This document shows positions 27,420 through 36,329 of a DNA stretch of 64,000 bases, piece after piece (position 1 is the first letter of the stretch; each line of letters opens with the position of its first letter). The stretch is taken from the NCBI GenBank assembly GCA_031200235.1, contig CP133595.1, positions 1,942,341-2,006,340 on the forward strand. Reading direction: 5' to 3'. The translations under genes and the position numbers were made by a program. The DNA comes from Cuniculiplasma divulgatum. GTDB lineage: Archaea; Thermoplasmatota; Thermoplasmata; Thermoplasmatales; Thermoplasmataceae. The notes beneath the pieces were generated by a model. That model was not told the origin of the DNA, searched no databases, and was given only the letters and a program-made list of their open reading frames with translations.

Positions 27420-28703
27420 CTAGAGCAGATACAGAGAAAGAAGCGTGAAGGTCAGGACAGGCAGTGCAATTATAAATCCAACTTTCATGTAATACCCGTA
27501 ACCAATTTTTATTCCATTTTTACGATCCAGTGTGTGAAGCCACAGAAGTGTTGCAAGAGACCCTATGGGAGTAAATTTTGGCCCTATGTCATTTCCTATG
27601 ACGTTTGTGTAAATGAGATAATTGGCATTATGAATTGAGGAGATTGATAGTGCACCCAGCATAACGGATGGCATGTTGTTCATGCTTGAGGCCAGGAAGG
27701 CAAAAAAATACCCTGAGAATACATATGGAAGTGGGCCTGGCAATGACACAATATGCGACAGTAAAAACACCATAAGTTCAGTGAGGCCATTCAAGCCGAG
27801 CCCATAAACTACAAGATACATTCCGAATGAGAATATGACGATCTGCCATGGAGCTTCCCTGATGATCTTAACTGTATCTATATCGCCGCTTGACCTTGCT
27901 GAGATCATCACGAAAGCCGCCACAGCAACGGATATGAATGCAATGGGAACGTCATAGATTCCACCAACTGAATAGAGAATTATGAGAACTATTATGACGG
28001 GAACACTCATCTTTGCAATGAGTGGAGATCGGATTGCCTCCCGGGGATTTCCAAGAGTTTGGGTTGCATAGTGCGAAATGATTGTTTTCCGGTAGAAGAT
28101 GTATAGAATGCCAAGGGATGCAGCGATGGATACAAGGTCCGGAAGTATCATCACCCTGGCATAACTCAGGAATGAAATATGGAAATAGGTGGTGCTCACT
28201 ATATTCACCAGGTTGCTCACCGATAGAGGCAGTGATGCTGAATCCGCAATGAAGCCAGTGGCCATTATGAATGGGAGAATGTATTTCCTCTCCACGTTCA
28301 TGTTTACAAGCATTTCGTATACTATAGGGGTGAGGATAAGGGCAGTTCCATCATTGGCAAATATTGCGGATATTCCGGACCCAAGAATTATAATAAAGAG
28401 GAACAGCAGGTTTCCATGCCCTCCTGCCATGCGTGCAATCTTAAGGGCAGCATACTTGAAGACACCCGCCTCATCCAGTGCAAGTGATATGAGAATTATT
28501 GCTATAAATGTGAAAGTTGCGTTCCATACAATGTTCCATACCGCTATGACACTGGAGAAATTTATCATGCCCAGGGCATAGCTGGCAGCCGCCCCAATCA
28601 GGGCCGAATATCCAATGCCAATGTTTTTTGGTTTCTTTATGACCAGGAGCAGTGTTATGGCGAAGATCGCAGCGGAAATATAGAAACGGAATGAAAGAAT
28701 CAT
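27420..28703 (-). CDS. arsB: Arsenite efflux permease (ArsB/ion transporter superfamily)
   Basis: 427 residues with 10-12 membrane helices. The segment GSGISAIFANDGTALILTPIVYEML (about 107-131) is the NDGTAL/LTPI motif typical of ArsB and its relatives, and LSVSNLVNI and NNMPSVMLGALS match the second repeat (NNxPS). The position next to arsR and to two matching palindromes, one overlapping its promoter, favours arsenite over other anions. No arsA ATPase is nearby, so it should work as a proton antiporter. Confidence 0.88.
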   Translation of the reverse strand: MILSFRFYISAAIFAITLLLVIKKPKNIGIGYSALIGAAASYALGMINFSSVIAVWNIVWNATFTFIAIILISLALDEAGVFKYAALKIARMAGGHGNLLFLFIIILGSGISAIFANDGTALILTPIVYEMLVNMNVERKYILPFIMATGFIADSASLPLSVSNLVNIVSTTYFHISFLSYARVMILPDLVSIAASLGILYIFYRKTIISHYATQTLGNPREAIRSPLIAKMSVPVIIVLIILYSVGGIYDVPIAFISVAVAAFVMISARSSGDIDTVKIIREAPWQIVIFSFGMYLVVYGLGLNGLTELMVFLLSHIVSLPGPLPYVFSGYFFAFLASSMNNMPSVMLGALSISSIHNANYLIYTNVIGNDIGPKFTPIGSLATLLWLHTLDRKNGIKIGYGYYMKVGFIIALPVLTFTLLSLYLL

Positions 28704-28730
28704 TGAAACAACCAGGTTAAGTTTGTAAGT

Positions 28731-28967
28731 TCAATTCCGTATATTAAAATATGCTAATATACATGTCTGTCCATCAGCGCAGATGCCACATTCTGGGTAC
28801 TGTTGACATTCTCTACATTCTAAGGCATCTGAGGTTCCTGCCTCATTGATATTACCCGCATCACGATATCCAAAGATTTTGTTCCATCTCCCACTGTTCT
28901 TTTCAGGTAGGTTATGCGGATTAAATTTCCCATAGCCCGTGGGTATTTTCTCTTTATTGCCCTCCAT
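28731..28967 (-). CDS. Small cysteine-rich protein of the arsenic locus
   Basis: 78 residues, family not recognised. The N-terminal part is Asn/Gly/Lys-rich; the C-terminal part has five cysteines in CRECQQYPECGICADGQTC (CxxC-x5-CxxC-x5-C), a plausible metal or metalloid site. AAAGGAT before the ATG could be a ribosome-binding site. It shares the intergenic region with the divergent DsrE-FmdE-arsR operon and lies just upstream of arsB on the same strand. The last codons overlap the second ars palindrome, so a chance frame cannot be excluded. Confidence 0.45.
   Translation of the reverse strand: MEGNKEKIPTGYGKFNPHNLPEKNSGRWNKIFGYRDAGNINEAGTSDALECRECQQYPECGICADGQTCILAYFNIRN
28739..28762. promoter_or_regulatory. 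Palindromic operator candidate before arsB
   Basis: GTATATTA and TAATATAC form a perfect 8-bp inverted repeat around an 8-nt spacer. The minus-strand reading contains GTATATTAGCATAT, nearly identical to the GTATATTCGCATAT at 29044. It overlaps the TATA-like TTTTAATATA about 35-40 nt before the arsB start, so ArsR bound here would block arsB. Confidence 0.6.
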
Positions 28968-29042
28968 CTTTATTATCCTTTAGCAATTCATCTATTCATT
29001 GAAGATCGGAGCTTCCCTGCTCATTTTATGTAAGCTTTAATT

Positions 29043-29060
29043 AGTATATTCGCATATACT
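29043..29060. promoter_or_regulatory. Palindromic operator candidate before the arsR operon
   Basis: AGTATAT and ATATACT form a perfect 7-bp inverted repeat around TCGC. It lies just after the TATA-like TTTAATTA (29036-29043) and before the ATG at 29075, where a repressor would cover the transcription start. Its core matches the palindrome before arsB. Confidence 0.65.
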
Positions 29061-29074
29061 GATGCGATATTAAC

Positions 29075-29434
29075 ATGACAGGAAAAATAGCAATAGTCAT
29101 AAACTCAGGACTGGATCAGCGCGCAAAGGTAATATCCGGACTCCACGTTGCAAAGAGGATTCATGATGCAAGAAAGGAGAACGGCATAGACAGAGTCGAA
29201 GTTTTCCTCTTCACCGGGGGTGTCAGGTCGCTGGAAAAGGGACAGGACAATGGTGAGGTGCTGGATGCAATCAAGGAACTCAGGGAATCTGGTATAACAC
29301 TTGAGGCCTGCTCAAACCAGGTCAAGAACTGGAACATGGAAGACATTTTCTCCAGCAACGGAATAGATCTTGAGTTCGCCAGGGATGCATTTTCACGGTA
29401 TGCTGTTGAAGGATACACGGTAATATCCTTCTGA
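29075..29434 (+). CDS. DsrE-like sulfur-relay family protein
   Basis: 119 residues with the DsrE/DsrF/TusD fold pattern: KIAIVINSGLDQRAKVISGLHVA at the N-terminus, VEVFLFTGGVRSL, and LEACSNQV (about 86-93), where the cysteine stands at the position used by some DsrE-like proteins. The family carries persulfide sulfur between proteins. It is the first gene of an operon with an FmdE-like protein and ArsR, downstream of the palindromic operator, so its role may concern sulfur or thiol handling during arsenic stress; this is inference. Confidence 0.75.
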   Translation: MTGKIAIVINSGLDQRAKVISGLHVAKRIHDARKENGIDRVEVFLFTGGVRSLEKGQDNGEVLDAIKELRESGITLEACSNQVKNWNMEDIFSSNGIDLEFARDAFSRYAVEGYTVISF

Positions 29435-29448
29435 CGGCATCAGGAGCA

Positions 29449-30063
29449 ATGATGACAGAAAAGAATATTCCGGTGTTCACCGTTCTTGACACTGAATCCA
29501 GCCATGGAAGGTATTCTCAATCCACCAAGGAAATAACATTTGATGATCTGGTTAAGTTCCACGGGCATGCCTGCGATGGCCTGTATCGTGGTACATATGC
29601 ACTTTCAGTCGCATTCAAAATCCTCTTTCCCAATGGCGTCATCGATCGCACTGATCTCAGGGCAATATCCCGCAACAGCCCATGCCTTGGAGATGCTGCC
29701 TCATACCTCACCGGTGCAAGGGTAAGATTCGGGACTCAGGATGTCCTGAGCGATCCTGGTGTCTGGTATATACTTCAGAAAATATCCACTGGAGAAAGCA
29801 TTGAAGTCACGGAAGACAATGGGTTCTTCCCTGCTGAGATAGCCAATGCAGAAGCATCACTTATTTCTGCCTCCAGAGAAGAACTGCCGGAAAAACTGGA
29901 TCGCCTGAAGTCACTGCAGGACAACTGGGTGAAAAACACGCTATTGAAAACGAGACCCGGGGACCATTATCATGCCAGGAAAATTGAATATAAATGGAGG
30001 GAAGTGCCTTATTCCAGCAAGGGAATAAGGACTGATATTATATTTAAGGACGTGATTCGGTAG
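29449..30063 (+). CDS. FmdE-family metal-binding protein
   Basis: 204 residues with the FmdE core LVKFHGHACDGLYRGTYALSVAF (about 29-51), in which FHGHxCxGxxxG provides His and Cys ligands, followed by SRNSPCLGDAASYLTGARVRFGT. FmdE domains occur as subunit E of formylmethanofuran dehydrogenase, but also in many organisms without methanogenesis, and no other fmd gene is seen. AGGAG at 29442-29446 suits the second ATG (29452) slightly better than the first. It lies between the DsrE-like gene and arsR, and arsR starts two bases after its stop. Confidence 0.78.
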   Translation: MMTEKNIPVFTVLDTESSHGRYSQSTKEITFDDLVKFHGHACDGLYRGTYALSVAFKILFPNGVIDRTDLRAISRNSPCLGDAASYLTGARVRFGTQDVLSDPGVWYILQKISTGESIEVTEDNGFFPAEIANAEASLISASREELPEKLDRLKSLQDNWVKNTLLKTRPGDHYHARKIEYKWREVPYSSKGIRTDIIFKDVIR

Positions 30064-30064
30064 C

Positions 30065-30412
30065 ATGATGCATCCTCAGTATAGGTCTGACCTGTTAAGG
30101 ATGGCGGATATACTCAAGGTACTGGGTGATCCAAACAGGCTGCACATCCTGTCACTCATAAGCCATCAGGAACTCTGCGTCTGCGAAATAACTTCCATAC
30201 TCAATATATCGCAGTCAAATGCATCCCAGCACCTTGCCAGGCTGAGATCCGTTGACCTCGTAAAGGAGAGAAGAAATGCCCAGTGGATATATTATTCATT
30301 GAATCAGGATGCTTTTCCCATGATCAAGGAAATTCTGGAATCACTCCCGGATATCTCCAGTGAGTTGAAAAAGATTGAAGATCTGCCAAACCACCAGAAA
30401 TGCAAAATATGA
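30065..30412 (+). CDS. arsR: ArsR-family metalloid-sensing repressor
   Basis: 115 residues forming one winged helix. It has GDPNRLHILSLI, then ELCVCEITSILNISQSNASQHLARLRSVDLV (about 35-66). The ELCVCE motif at the start of helix 3 is the As(III)-binding site of classic ArsR repressors; the recognition helix is SQSNASQHLARL. It is the last gene of the DsrE-FmdE-arsR operon and is the obvious candidate to bind the palindromes at 29043 and 28739, giving autoregulation and control of arsB. Confidence 0.92.
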   Translation: MMHPQYRSDLLRMADILKVLGDPNRLHILSLISHQELCVCEITSILNISQSNASQHLARLRSVDLVKERRNAQWIYYSLNQDAFPMIKEILESLPDISSELKKIEDLPNHQKCKI

Positions 30413-30431
30413 TTGTAAAAAGAAAGGCAGA

Positions 30432-30881
30432 TTATTTCTTGCCCACTTTCCCGAGGCCTTTCAAGATATTTATTGTAACTGCAAGTCCTGCCTCCACTTC
30501 AGGATCCTTCAGCTCGCCAAGCAGGCTGAACGTCCCGTGAATCCTGGGTTCCTTTGAAAGGCGTCCAGATGAAATGCCGTCAAGAAGCGCAATTACTCCG
30601 TCAACAACCTGCGGATCAGATATCCTGGATAATATCTCAAGGAGGGAATTCAGGATAGAAGCAACTCCGTTCAGCATGTCATCCGTCAGGACGCCACGCA
30701 GATTGGCCACAAGATAGACAAGCCCCTGAAGGGATTCGGCCATCCCGGTTTCCTCAAGTGTTCTCACCCATTCCACTGATCTTGAAATTGTTCCAATGTT
30801 GTCCACCAGTGATTCAACGGCCTTTCTTGTTTCCGGATCGGCCAGCTTCCTGTTCAGTATCTCTGTTATATCGTTGCTCAT
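30432..30881 (-). CDS. DUF1641 protein
   Basis: 149 helical residues with the DUF1641 pattern around SLQGLVYLVANLRGVLTDDMLNGV. Members occur next to sulfide:quinone oxidoreductases and formate dehydrogenases in acidophiles. Here the start codon overlaps the stop of the SQR-like gene, so the two are coupled. There is no signal peptide, transmembrane helix or cysteine. It may help assembly or regulation of the oxidoreductase; the molecular role is unknown. Confidence 0.75.
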   Translation of the reverse strand: MSNDITEILNRKLADPETRKAVESLVDNIGTISRSVEWVRTLEETGMAESLQGLVYLVANLRGVLTDDMLNGVASILNSLLEILSRISDPQVVDGVIALLDGISSGRLSKEPRIHGTFSLLGELKDPEVEAGLAVTINILKGLGKVGKK

Positions 30882-32038
30882 TGTACCACCCCGTTCAGGA
30901 CAGGTTTTGCAGTCATGTTCCAGTACACGTTGTTGTAAATTAGCTTCAGCCAGTAGAATGAATAACTCTCCGGCATGAAGACTGGCTTCTGGGTATAACT
31001 GGATGTTATCATTGATGCTTTGCCCATGCCCGTGAGCATAAGAGCACCACCACTGCCATCATAGGTTGCCACCGGCTCCTCGCCAAGAATCGATTGCATG
31101 ATTCTGTCGGATACAACTATGGCCTGGGCGTCAGCAACTGAACCTGCCTTGGATACCTGCAGGTTCGTGGCATCACCGATTGCATAGGCATTCCCGTAGC
31201 CCTTAACATTGAGCGTATATCCGTCAACCTGAACCCAGCCCATCTGATCTGCCACTCCTGTGGATTCCAGAAGCTTATTTCCCCTGTGAGGCGGGACAAT
31301 CAGCGCCAGATCATATGCGATCCTCTCATCCTTCTGCGATACAAGTTCCTTTGCCGCTACATCCACGGCCTTTATCTGGAATCCCAGACTGCTCTTTATT
31401 CCCTTTTCGCTGAACATTTTCCGAGCTATATCTGAAATGCCCTGATCTGGAAAAGCCATTGGCATGGGATATACGTATTGGATTTCGACCCTGTCCCTTA
31501 TTCCTCTACTGGTGAAGTAATCATTCAGCATAAAGACGACCTCCAGCGGCGCAGGGGTACACTTGTAGGGCATGGATGATACTCCCACAACAATGCGGCC
31601 TGACTTGAAATTGTTGAGCTTCTTCTTGAGTTCAACAGCGGCTTCAAGGCTGTAAAAGTTGTTGGTTCCCTGCTTCAGTCCCGGAATGGAATCATAATCA
31701 TACCTTGCTCCAGTTGCAATGACCAGGAAATCATAATTAATGCTCTGCCTGTCAGTCCTGACGACACTGTTCTTCAGATCAAGGGCAGTGGCAAACTCGG
31801 GCACAAGCGTTATTCCGTCCGCTAACATCCTGGACACCGGCCTGTACGTGGAGGAAGCTGCCATCATGTCAAAGGGGATTTCAAGAAATCCTGGCTGATA
31901 GTAATGTCTCTGGCTTCCTTCCACAAGGACGATCTTAACGTCGCCGGCTTTAACCTGCTCTCTCAACTTATAGGCAAGATGGTTTGCTGTGCTTACTCCA
32001 CCACTGCCTCCGCCAATAATTGCTATGGTCTTCATCAA
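30878..32038 (-). CDS. Sulfide:quinone oxidoreductase-like flavoprotein
   Basis: 386 residues. The FAD site IAIIGGGSGGVSTANHLA is at residues 4-21, followed by VEGSQRHYYQPGFLEIPF, the FAD-binding strand VIATGARYDYDSIPG and the second nucleotide region GNAYAIGDATNL. SQR usually has three redox cysteines; here only one clear Cys (PYKCTPAPLEVVF) is at a usual site, so the reaction could differ from sulfide oxidation to polysulfide. The C-terminal segment (ESYSFYWLKLIYNNVYW) resembles the membrane-attachment end of type SQRs. It is coupled to DUF1641, a known pairing. Confidence 0.78.
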   Translation of the reverse strand: MMKTIAIIGGGSGGVSTANHLAYKLREQVKAGDVKIVLVEGSQRHYYQPGFLEIPFDMMAASSTYRPVSRMLADGITLVPEFATALDLKNSVVRTDRQSINYDFLVIATGARYDYDSIPGLKQGTNNFYSLEAAVELKKKLNNFKSGRIVVGVSSMPYKCTPAPLEVVFMLNDYFTSRGIRDRVEIQYVYPMPMAFPDQGISDIARKMFSEKGIKSSLGFQIKAVDVAAKELVSQKDERIAYDLALIVPPHRGNKLLESTGVADQMGWVQVDGYTLNVKGYGNAYAIGDATNLQVSKAGSVADAQAIVVSDRIMQSILGEEPVATYDGSGGALMLTGMGKASMITSSYTQKPVFMPESYSFYWLKLIYNNVYWNMTAKPVLNGVVQ

Positions 32039-32161
32039 CGTTCAATGGGGTCATAAGATAATAACTGATTTATGAAATATTTAGAGGAAGAATCCATGAT
32101 GCCACAAAATTTGTGTAAAAATCCAAAACTCTGATGTTTTTACCATGGGTATAACAGAGTC

Positions 32162-32938
32162 TTATCCGCCATGCTTGAAAGCCGGATAAATAAGCATGCC
32201 GCCGTCAACCACCAGGGTAGTGCCCGTAATGTATGAGGCCATGTCGCTGGCCAGGAATGTCACTGCCTGAGCAATATCAGATGTCTCCCCCATTCTGGGC
32301 ATTGCAATCTTTGTAAGGAGGTCCCTGTAAGTGTCCGGATTCCCCCACACATCCTTGTTTATTGGCGTCTTTATTGCCCCCGGTGCCACAGCAACGACCC
32401 TGATGCCGGATTCGGAAACTTCCTGTGCAAGCGTCTTGGTGAACATGGACAGACCTGCCTTGGCACTGCTGTACGCCGTATAGCCAGACCAGGGGACAAA
32501 CTCATGCACAGACGTGATGTTTATGATGACGCCATGTCCAGATTTTTTCATCCTCTTCACAGCCTCTCTGGCGCAGTAGTATGGACCCATCAGGTTTATG
32601 GCAATGACCCTTTCCCAGTCATCGGGGTTGTCATCACCGCAGAGCTCCCTTTTTCCGTCTATTCCGGCATTGTTAACCAGAATGTCCACAGATCCTAACT
32701 GACGGTCAATGCTTGTGAATATGGCTTCAACCTCCGCCCTGTTTGAAACATCCCCGCCAAAAACAGCTGCCCTGCCGCCGTTGCTGTTTATTTCTCCTGC
32801 AAGTTGCTCAGCCTGAAGCTTCTCAGAATGATAGTGAATTGCCACTGTTGCTCCGGCTCTTGCCAGATATTTCGCAATCTCCATGCCAAGACCTGAGCTC
32901 GATCCGGTGACAAGCGCAATTTTGCCCTTAAGTTCCAT
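32162..32938 (-). CDS. SDR-family dehydrogenase, probable glucose 1-dehydrogenase type
   Basis: 258 residues of classical short-chain dehydrogenase. It has the cofactor motif TGSSSGLGMEIA, NNAG (NNAGIDGKREL), catalytic Ser in NITSVHE, and YxxxK (YTAYSSAKAGLSMF). The C-terminal part (PINKDVWGNPDTYRD and ASYITGTTLVVDGGMLIYP) is close to bacterial glucose 1-dehydrogenases. The ATG at 32938 is preferred to that at 32983 because it begins the canonical MELKGKIALVTG. Oxidation of aldohexoses would feed the non-phosphorylated Entner-Doudoroff path common in Thermoplasmatales; the substrate is inferred. Confidence 0.82.
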   Translation of the reverse strand: MELKGKIALVTGSSSGLGMEIAKYLARAGATVAIHYHSEKLQAEQLAGEINSNGGRAAVFGGDVSNRAEVEAIFTSIDRQLGSVDILVNNAGIDGKRELCGDDNPDDWERVIAINLMGPYYCAREAVKRMKKSGHGVIINITSVHEFVPWSGYTAYSSAKAGLSMFTKTLAQEVSESGIRVVAVAPGAIKTPINKDVWGNPDTYRDLLTKIAMPRMGETSDIAQAVTFLASDMASYITGTTLVVDGGMLIYPAFKHGG

Positions 32939-33066
32939 GTTTATGCCGGTGCCGTAGGACACCTTTCTGCTGTCATCTGCCATGAAAACCTATGCCTTTA
33001 TTCAAAATAAGATTAACTGAATTCCAACTTCCTGAAATATATCATCCTGAAATATACTCATAGATT

Positions 33067-34290
33067 TTATGCCTGTGGCTCAGCAAGGAGTTCCCTATCA
33101 TATGTCCGTCCTGTAATTATGACAATCAGGCCGGCAATTATAGCCACCGCAAAAGCATAAAGATATAAATACGCAGGATCAACAAAATAAAGGAAACCCA
33201 TTATTATATTGGCGGCAAACAATCCGGCACTCCTTGAGGCTGTAAGCCAGCCCATTCCCCTCCCTATGTTCTCTGAAACCTTTGAGATTATTGTGGGCTC
33301 AAAAACTTCCGTAAAGCCTGTTCCAAGTCCGATGACAACTGTTGACAGATAGAATGATGCCAGTGGCAATTTTTCAATCAGGGACAGGGCATAGAGGAGA
33401 GCACCAAATCCTGCAAGTATGTAGCCCAGCAGGCCAAGTGGAAGAGCCTCCCGCTTCAGCTTTATTCTTGACATGAGGAATCCAACCGACGCTGAGACTG
33501 CGAGGAAAATGGTGTAAGATAAAGCTCCCAGCACAATTTTGGATGTGACAAGTGCAACCGTGAGAACCAGAAAACCCATGCTGTAGTATCCAAAGCCAAA
33601 AAGCGCTGACGAGATGATTACGCCGCTGAAGAATGGCCTGCGCTGACTTTTTCCAACGGAAGATTTCGCATTTTTACCAGCATCATGTTTCACCAGTATG
33701 AGCATGAATGTGGAAATGACGATTGGAATAATTGTGATAATGAAGACGGTCCTGAACGGATAGCCAAGTGATACCATGGAAATGAAAACAAGCGTGGCAA
33801 GTATTCCACCACCCACATCAAGTCCGTGCAATAAGCCATAAGCTCTTGACCTGTTGCCTTCGGAAACAGATTCGCTCATCAGTGCTCTTCTGGCAGGTGA
33901 CCTGAAGTTCCTTGCCCACCAACCCCCTGCAAATATGGCCACTGCTTCATAAACAGTGCCAGCAAATCCTGTGAATGACAGTATGGGAATCAGGGAATTT
34001 CCCACTATGGCAATCTTCCTGCTCCCGTATCTGGATGCCAGTCTTCCCCCATAATATGCAAAAAGTGACCCAACACCATAGTTCAAGGCTTCTGCAATCC
34101 CGTAGTAATATACTGGCGCCTTCAAGATAAGCACTATGAAGAGAGGAAAGCCTACAATGACGGCCTGGTACCCAAAATCCGCGAAAAATGCTGATAATGA
34201 TATGTACCATACATTTACTGGCAGGCCTTCGTTTTCAAGACTGGACATACTTTCCTTTCCTGACATCTCTTTACCTGTTTGGTGATCCAC
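33067..34290 (-). CDS. MFS transporter
   Basis: 407 residues with 11-12 predicted membrane helices and an MFS-type loop 2-3 (GGRLASRYGSRKIA, about 79-92). ARNFRSPARRALMSESV in the central part resembles drug- or metabolite-efflux branches. The hydrophilic N-terminus contains internal ATGs, so the true start may be later. It is divergent from the amidohydrolase with about 290 nt between. The substrate is unknown. Confidence 0.72.
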   Translation of the reverse strand: MDHQTGKEMSGKESMSSLENEGLPVNVWYISLSAFFADFGYQAVIVGFPLFIVLILKAPVYYYGIAEALNYGVGSLFAYYGGRLASRYGSRKIAIVGNSLIPILSFTGFAGTVYEAVAIFAGGWWARNFRSPARRALMSESVSEGNRSRAYGLLHGLDVGGGILATLVFISMVSLGYPFRTVFIITIIPIVISTFMLILVKHDAGKNAKSSVGKSQRRPFFSGVIISSALFGFGYYSMGFLVLTVALVTSKIVLGALSYTIFLAVSASVGFLMSRIKLKREALPLGLLGYILAGFGALLYALSLIEKLPLASFYLSTVVIGLGTGFTEVFEPTIISKVSENIGRGMGWLTASRSAGLFAANIIMGFLYFVDPAYLYLYAFAVAIIAGLIVIITGRTYDRELLAEPQA

Positions 34291-34583
34291 GGTTTTCAGT
34301 CATATTCCTGAGCAATTGTCCAATCACTGGATTGCTGGCATTCATACGGCATCACCAGTATCTTAAATGAACAGAGATATTCAAGAATTGCTCAATTCAT
34401 GACAGTTTCCCGAGGCCTTAACTGCTGTCCTTTCAGTAACACATGATACTTCAATGTTTGGATACTGAGAGCCGTCTGGTCCATTGAAAACGGCCAAGGT
34501 GTGGCAATTTTCAAGGCACCATATGAATAGGCACTCAAAAAATAGACAACCAAAAATATAATACTATAAAGGAATGTGATCTC

Positions 34584-35537
34584 ATGGTTAGCACTGAGAA
34601 AATAGATGTATTCAACCATGTTTACCCTGAGAGCTATTTCAATTTCTTTTCCAAACGCCCTGCCATGATGGATGAGCAGGCAAAGAGGCTCCCTGAACTT
34701 GTGAACATGAAGAACAGGATCCAGGTAATGGACAGGCTCCACATCAGCAGGGAGATTATTTCTCTGGCACTTCCTGACATTGATGACCTGGAGCTTGATG
34801 CAGAGCGATCGCTGGAAGTAATGAAAGCAGCCAACAATGGCATGCATGAAACAGCGAGCCAGAGTGAGGGAAGATTCCTTGCAATTGGCACCGTATCCCT
34901 TGCCGATCCGGATGCGGCCATAGCTGAAGCCACAAGATGTATCAGGGAACTGAAGATGCTGGGTATCCAGATTGTATCCAACGTTCATGGTGAGCCACTT
35001 GGCTCGCCACGATTTGAACCATTTTACACTGCAATGGAAGAGCTGGGAAAACCTATCTGGATTCATCCCACTTTCATGAGGCAGTCTTACCCATGGCTCC
35101 GAGAATTCAATACCGGCATCATGGTTGGATGGGACTTTGATACAACACTTGCCATGATACATCTTGTAGGGTCCGGTGTTATTGCCAGGCACAGGAAGCT
35201 GAAATTCGTGGTGCATCATCTTGGATCACTGGTACCACTGCTCGGTGGAAGAATCTCAACTTTCCTTGACAATAATACTCCTGGGAAAAAGCAGGATGAG
35301 GACTCTGAATCCCTTTCGTACCTGAAGTCATTTTACGTTGACACTGCCGAAGGAATGTCAATGCCCTGGATCAGAAGTGCACTGGAATTCTTCGGCGTGG
35401 ACCACATAATGTTTGGAACTGATTTTCCATGGGGGGATTCAGACCAGATAATAGAGAACATTGAATCACTTCCAATAAGTGAGGAGGACAAGAGGACTAT
35501 ATTCAATGGCAATGCCAGGAATATCATAGGCCTCTGA
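34584..35537 (+). CDS. Amidohydrolase-2 family metal-dependent hydrolase/decarboxylase
   Basis: 317 residues of the ACMSD-like branch. The N-terminal strand FNHVYPESY holds an altered HxH (NHV), IWIHPTF (about 153-159) and VVHHLG (about 209-214) carry the metal His residues, and MFGTDFPWG (about 278-286) the catalytic Asp. Because the first HxH is degenerate, metal binding may be unlike the type enzymes. Substrates in this family are aromatic acids or gamma-resorcylate-like compounds; none can be assigned here. ATAATACTATAAAG about 25 nt before the ATG is a likely TATA box. Confidence 0.72.
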   Translation: MVSTEKIDVFNHVYPESYFNFFSKRPAMMDEQAKRLPELVNMKNRIQVMDRLHISREIISLALPDIDDLELDAERSLEVMKAANNGMHETASQSEGRFLAIGTVSLADPDAAIAEATRCIRELKMLGIQIVSNVHGEPLGSPRFEPFYTAMEELGKPIWIHPTFMRQSYPWLREFNTGIMVGWDFDTTLAMIHLVGSGVIARHRKLKFVVHHLGSLVPLLGGRISTFLDNNTPGKKQDEDSESLSYLKSFYVDTAEGMSMPWIRSALEFFGVDHIMFGTDFPWGDSDQIIENIESLPISEEDKRTIFNGNARNIIGL

Positions 35538-35708
35538 GGCAGTTTCATTGAACTCCACCTTAAATGCAGCTGAGATTCTTCCATACTCATGAGATCAGGT
35601 CTAAAGAGCAAGCAGACAGAAGACCAAAGTTTCAGAAGTTTCCCTTCCATCTCCAAATTTCAGTGATGAGCAGGGAAAAAATTAATTGAAGCCTAAGGAT
35701 ACACACAT

Positions 35709-36200
35709 ATGGATATCCTCTTTCTGGTGATACTGTGGATACACGCTTTCACAGCCCTTTTCTTCGTGGGTGGTTCCTTCTTCATATGGATCGTTGTCTG
35801 GCCAGCCACATTCAGGATTTCAGATGACGAGAAAGTCAGGACAAAAATCCTCGGCCATGTGGGGAGGATATTCGGAACCGCCACCGATATTTCTGTTGCC
35901 ATACTTATACTGACGGGCCTGTATCTGGGCTATGGATATCTGCCGAAGCTTTCCGATCTCACCACTACCACCGGAGGCCAGTTGCTGCTTGCAAAGGGTA
36001 TCATCGTTGTAATAATGCTTGTGCTGATGTACGCCAATAACATTTATCACGGAAAGAGACTCGTCAGGCTCTCACAGGAGGGGAAGTTTGACGAGATGAA
36101 AAGAATCAGGCGCATCACGCATATGGCATCATTCATAACTCTTGGCCTGATGGTTGTCATAGTGCTCATTGCATTCACGCTGCCCTTTTACTATCCCTGA
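35709..36200 (+). CDS. CopD-like four-helix membrane protein
   Basis: 163 residues with four hydrophobic helices and conserved His residues near the membrane face: WIHAFTALFFVGGSFF (about 10-25), HVGRIFG (about 49-55), ANNIYHGKRL (about 110-119) and THMASF. This pattern fits the CopD/DUF2269-type family, which binds haem or copper. It stands alone; copper tolerance is a plausible role in an acidophile but is not shown. Confidence 0.62.
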   Translation: MDILFLVILWIHAFTALFFVGGSFFIWIVVWPATFRISDDEKVRTKILGHVGRIFGTATDISVAILILTGLYLGYGYLPKLSDLTTTTGGQLLLAKGIIVVIMLVLMYANNIYHGKRLVRLSQEGKFDEMKRIRRITHMASFITLGLMVVIVLIAFTLPFYYP

Positions 36201-36329
36201 TGGCAAAAATGGCGCATCTTGAGGCTCCCTCTTACGTTACGACAGTTTTGATGCTGTTCAGCATGTAATATCATCTGGGATGTGTGGACGTGGCAAATTT
36301 CATTACACAGTGTTTGCTGATCATGTGGA

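Noticed and set aside
29449..30063. FmdE as part of a methanogenesis complex
   Set aside because: No other formylmethanofuran dehydrogenase gene is near; the domain is widespread outside methanogens.
34392..35219. 275-codon minus-strand frame opposite the amidohydrolase
   Set aside because: Shadow of a well-supported gene; no motif or start signal.
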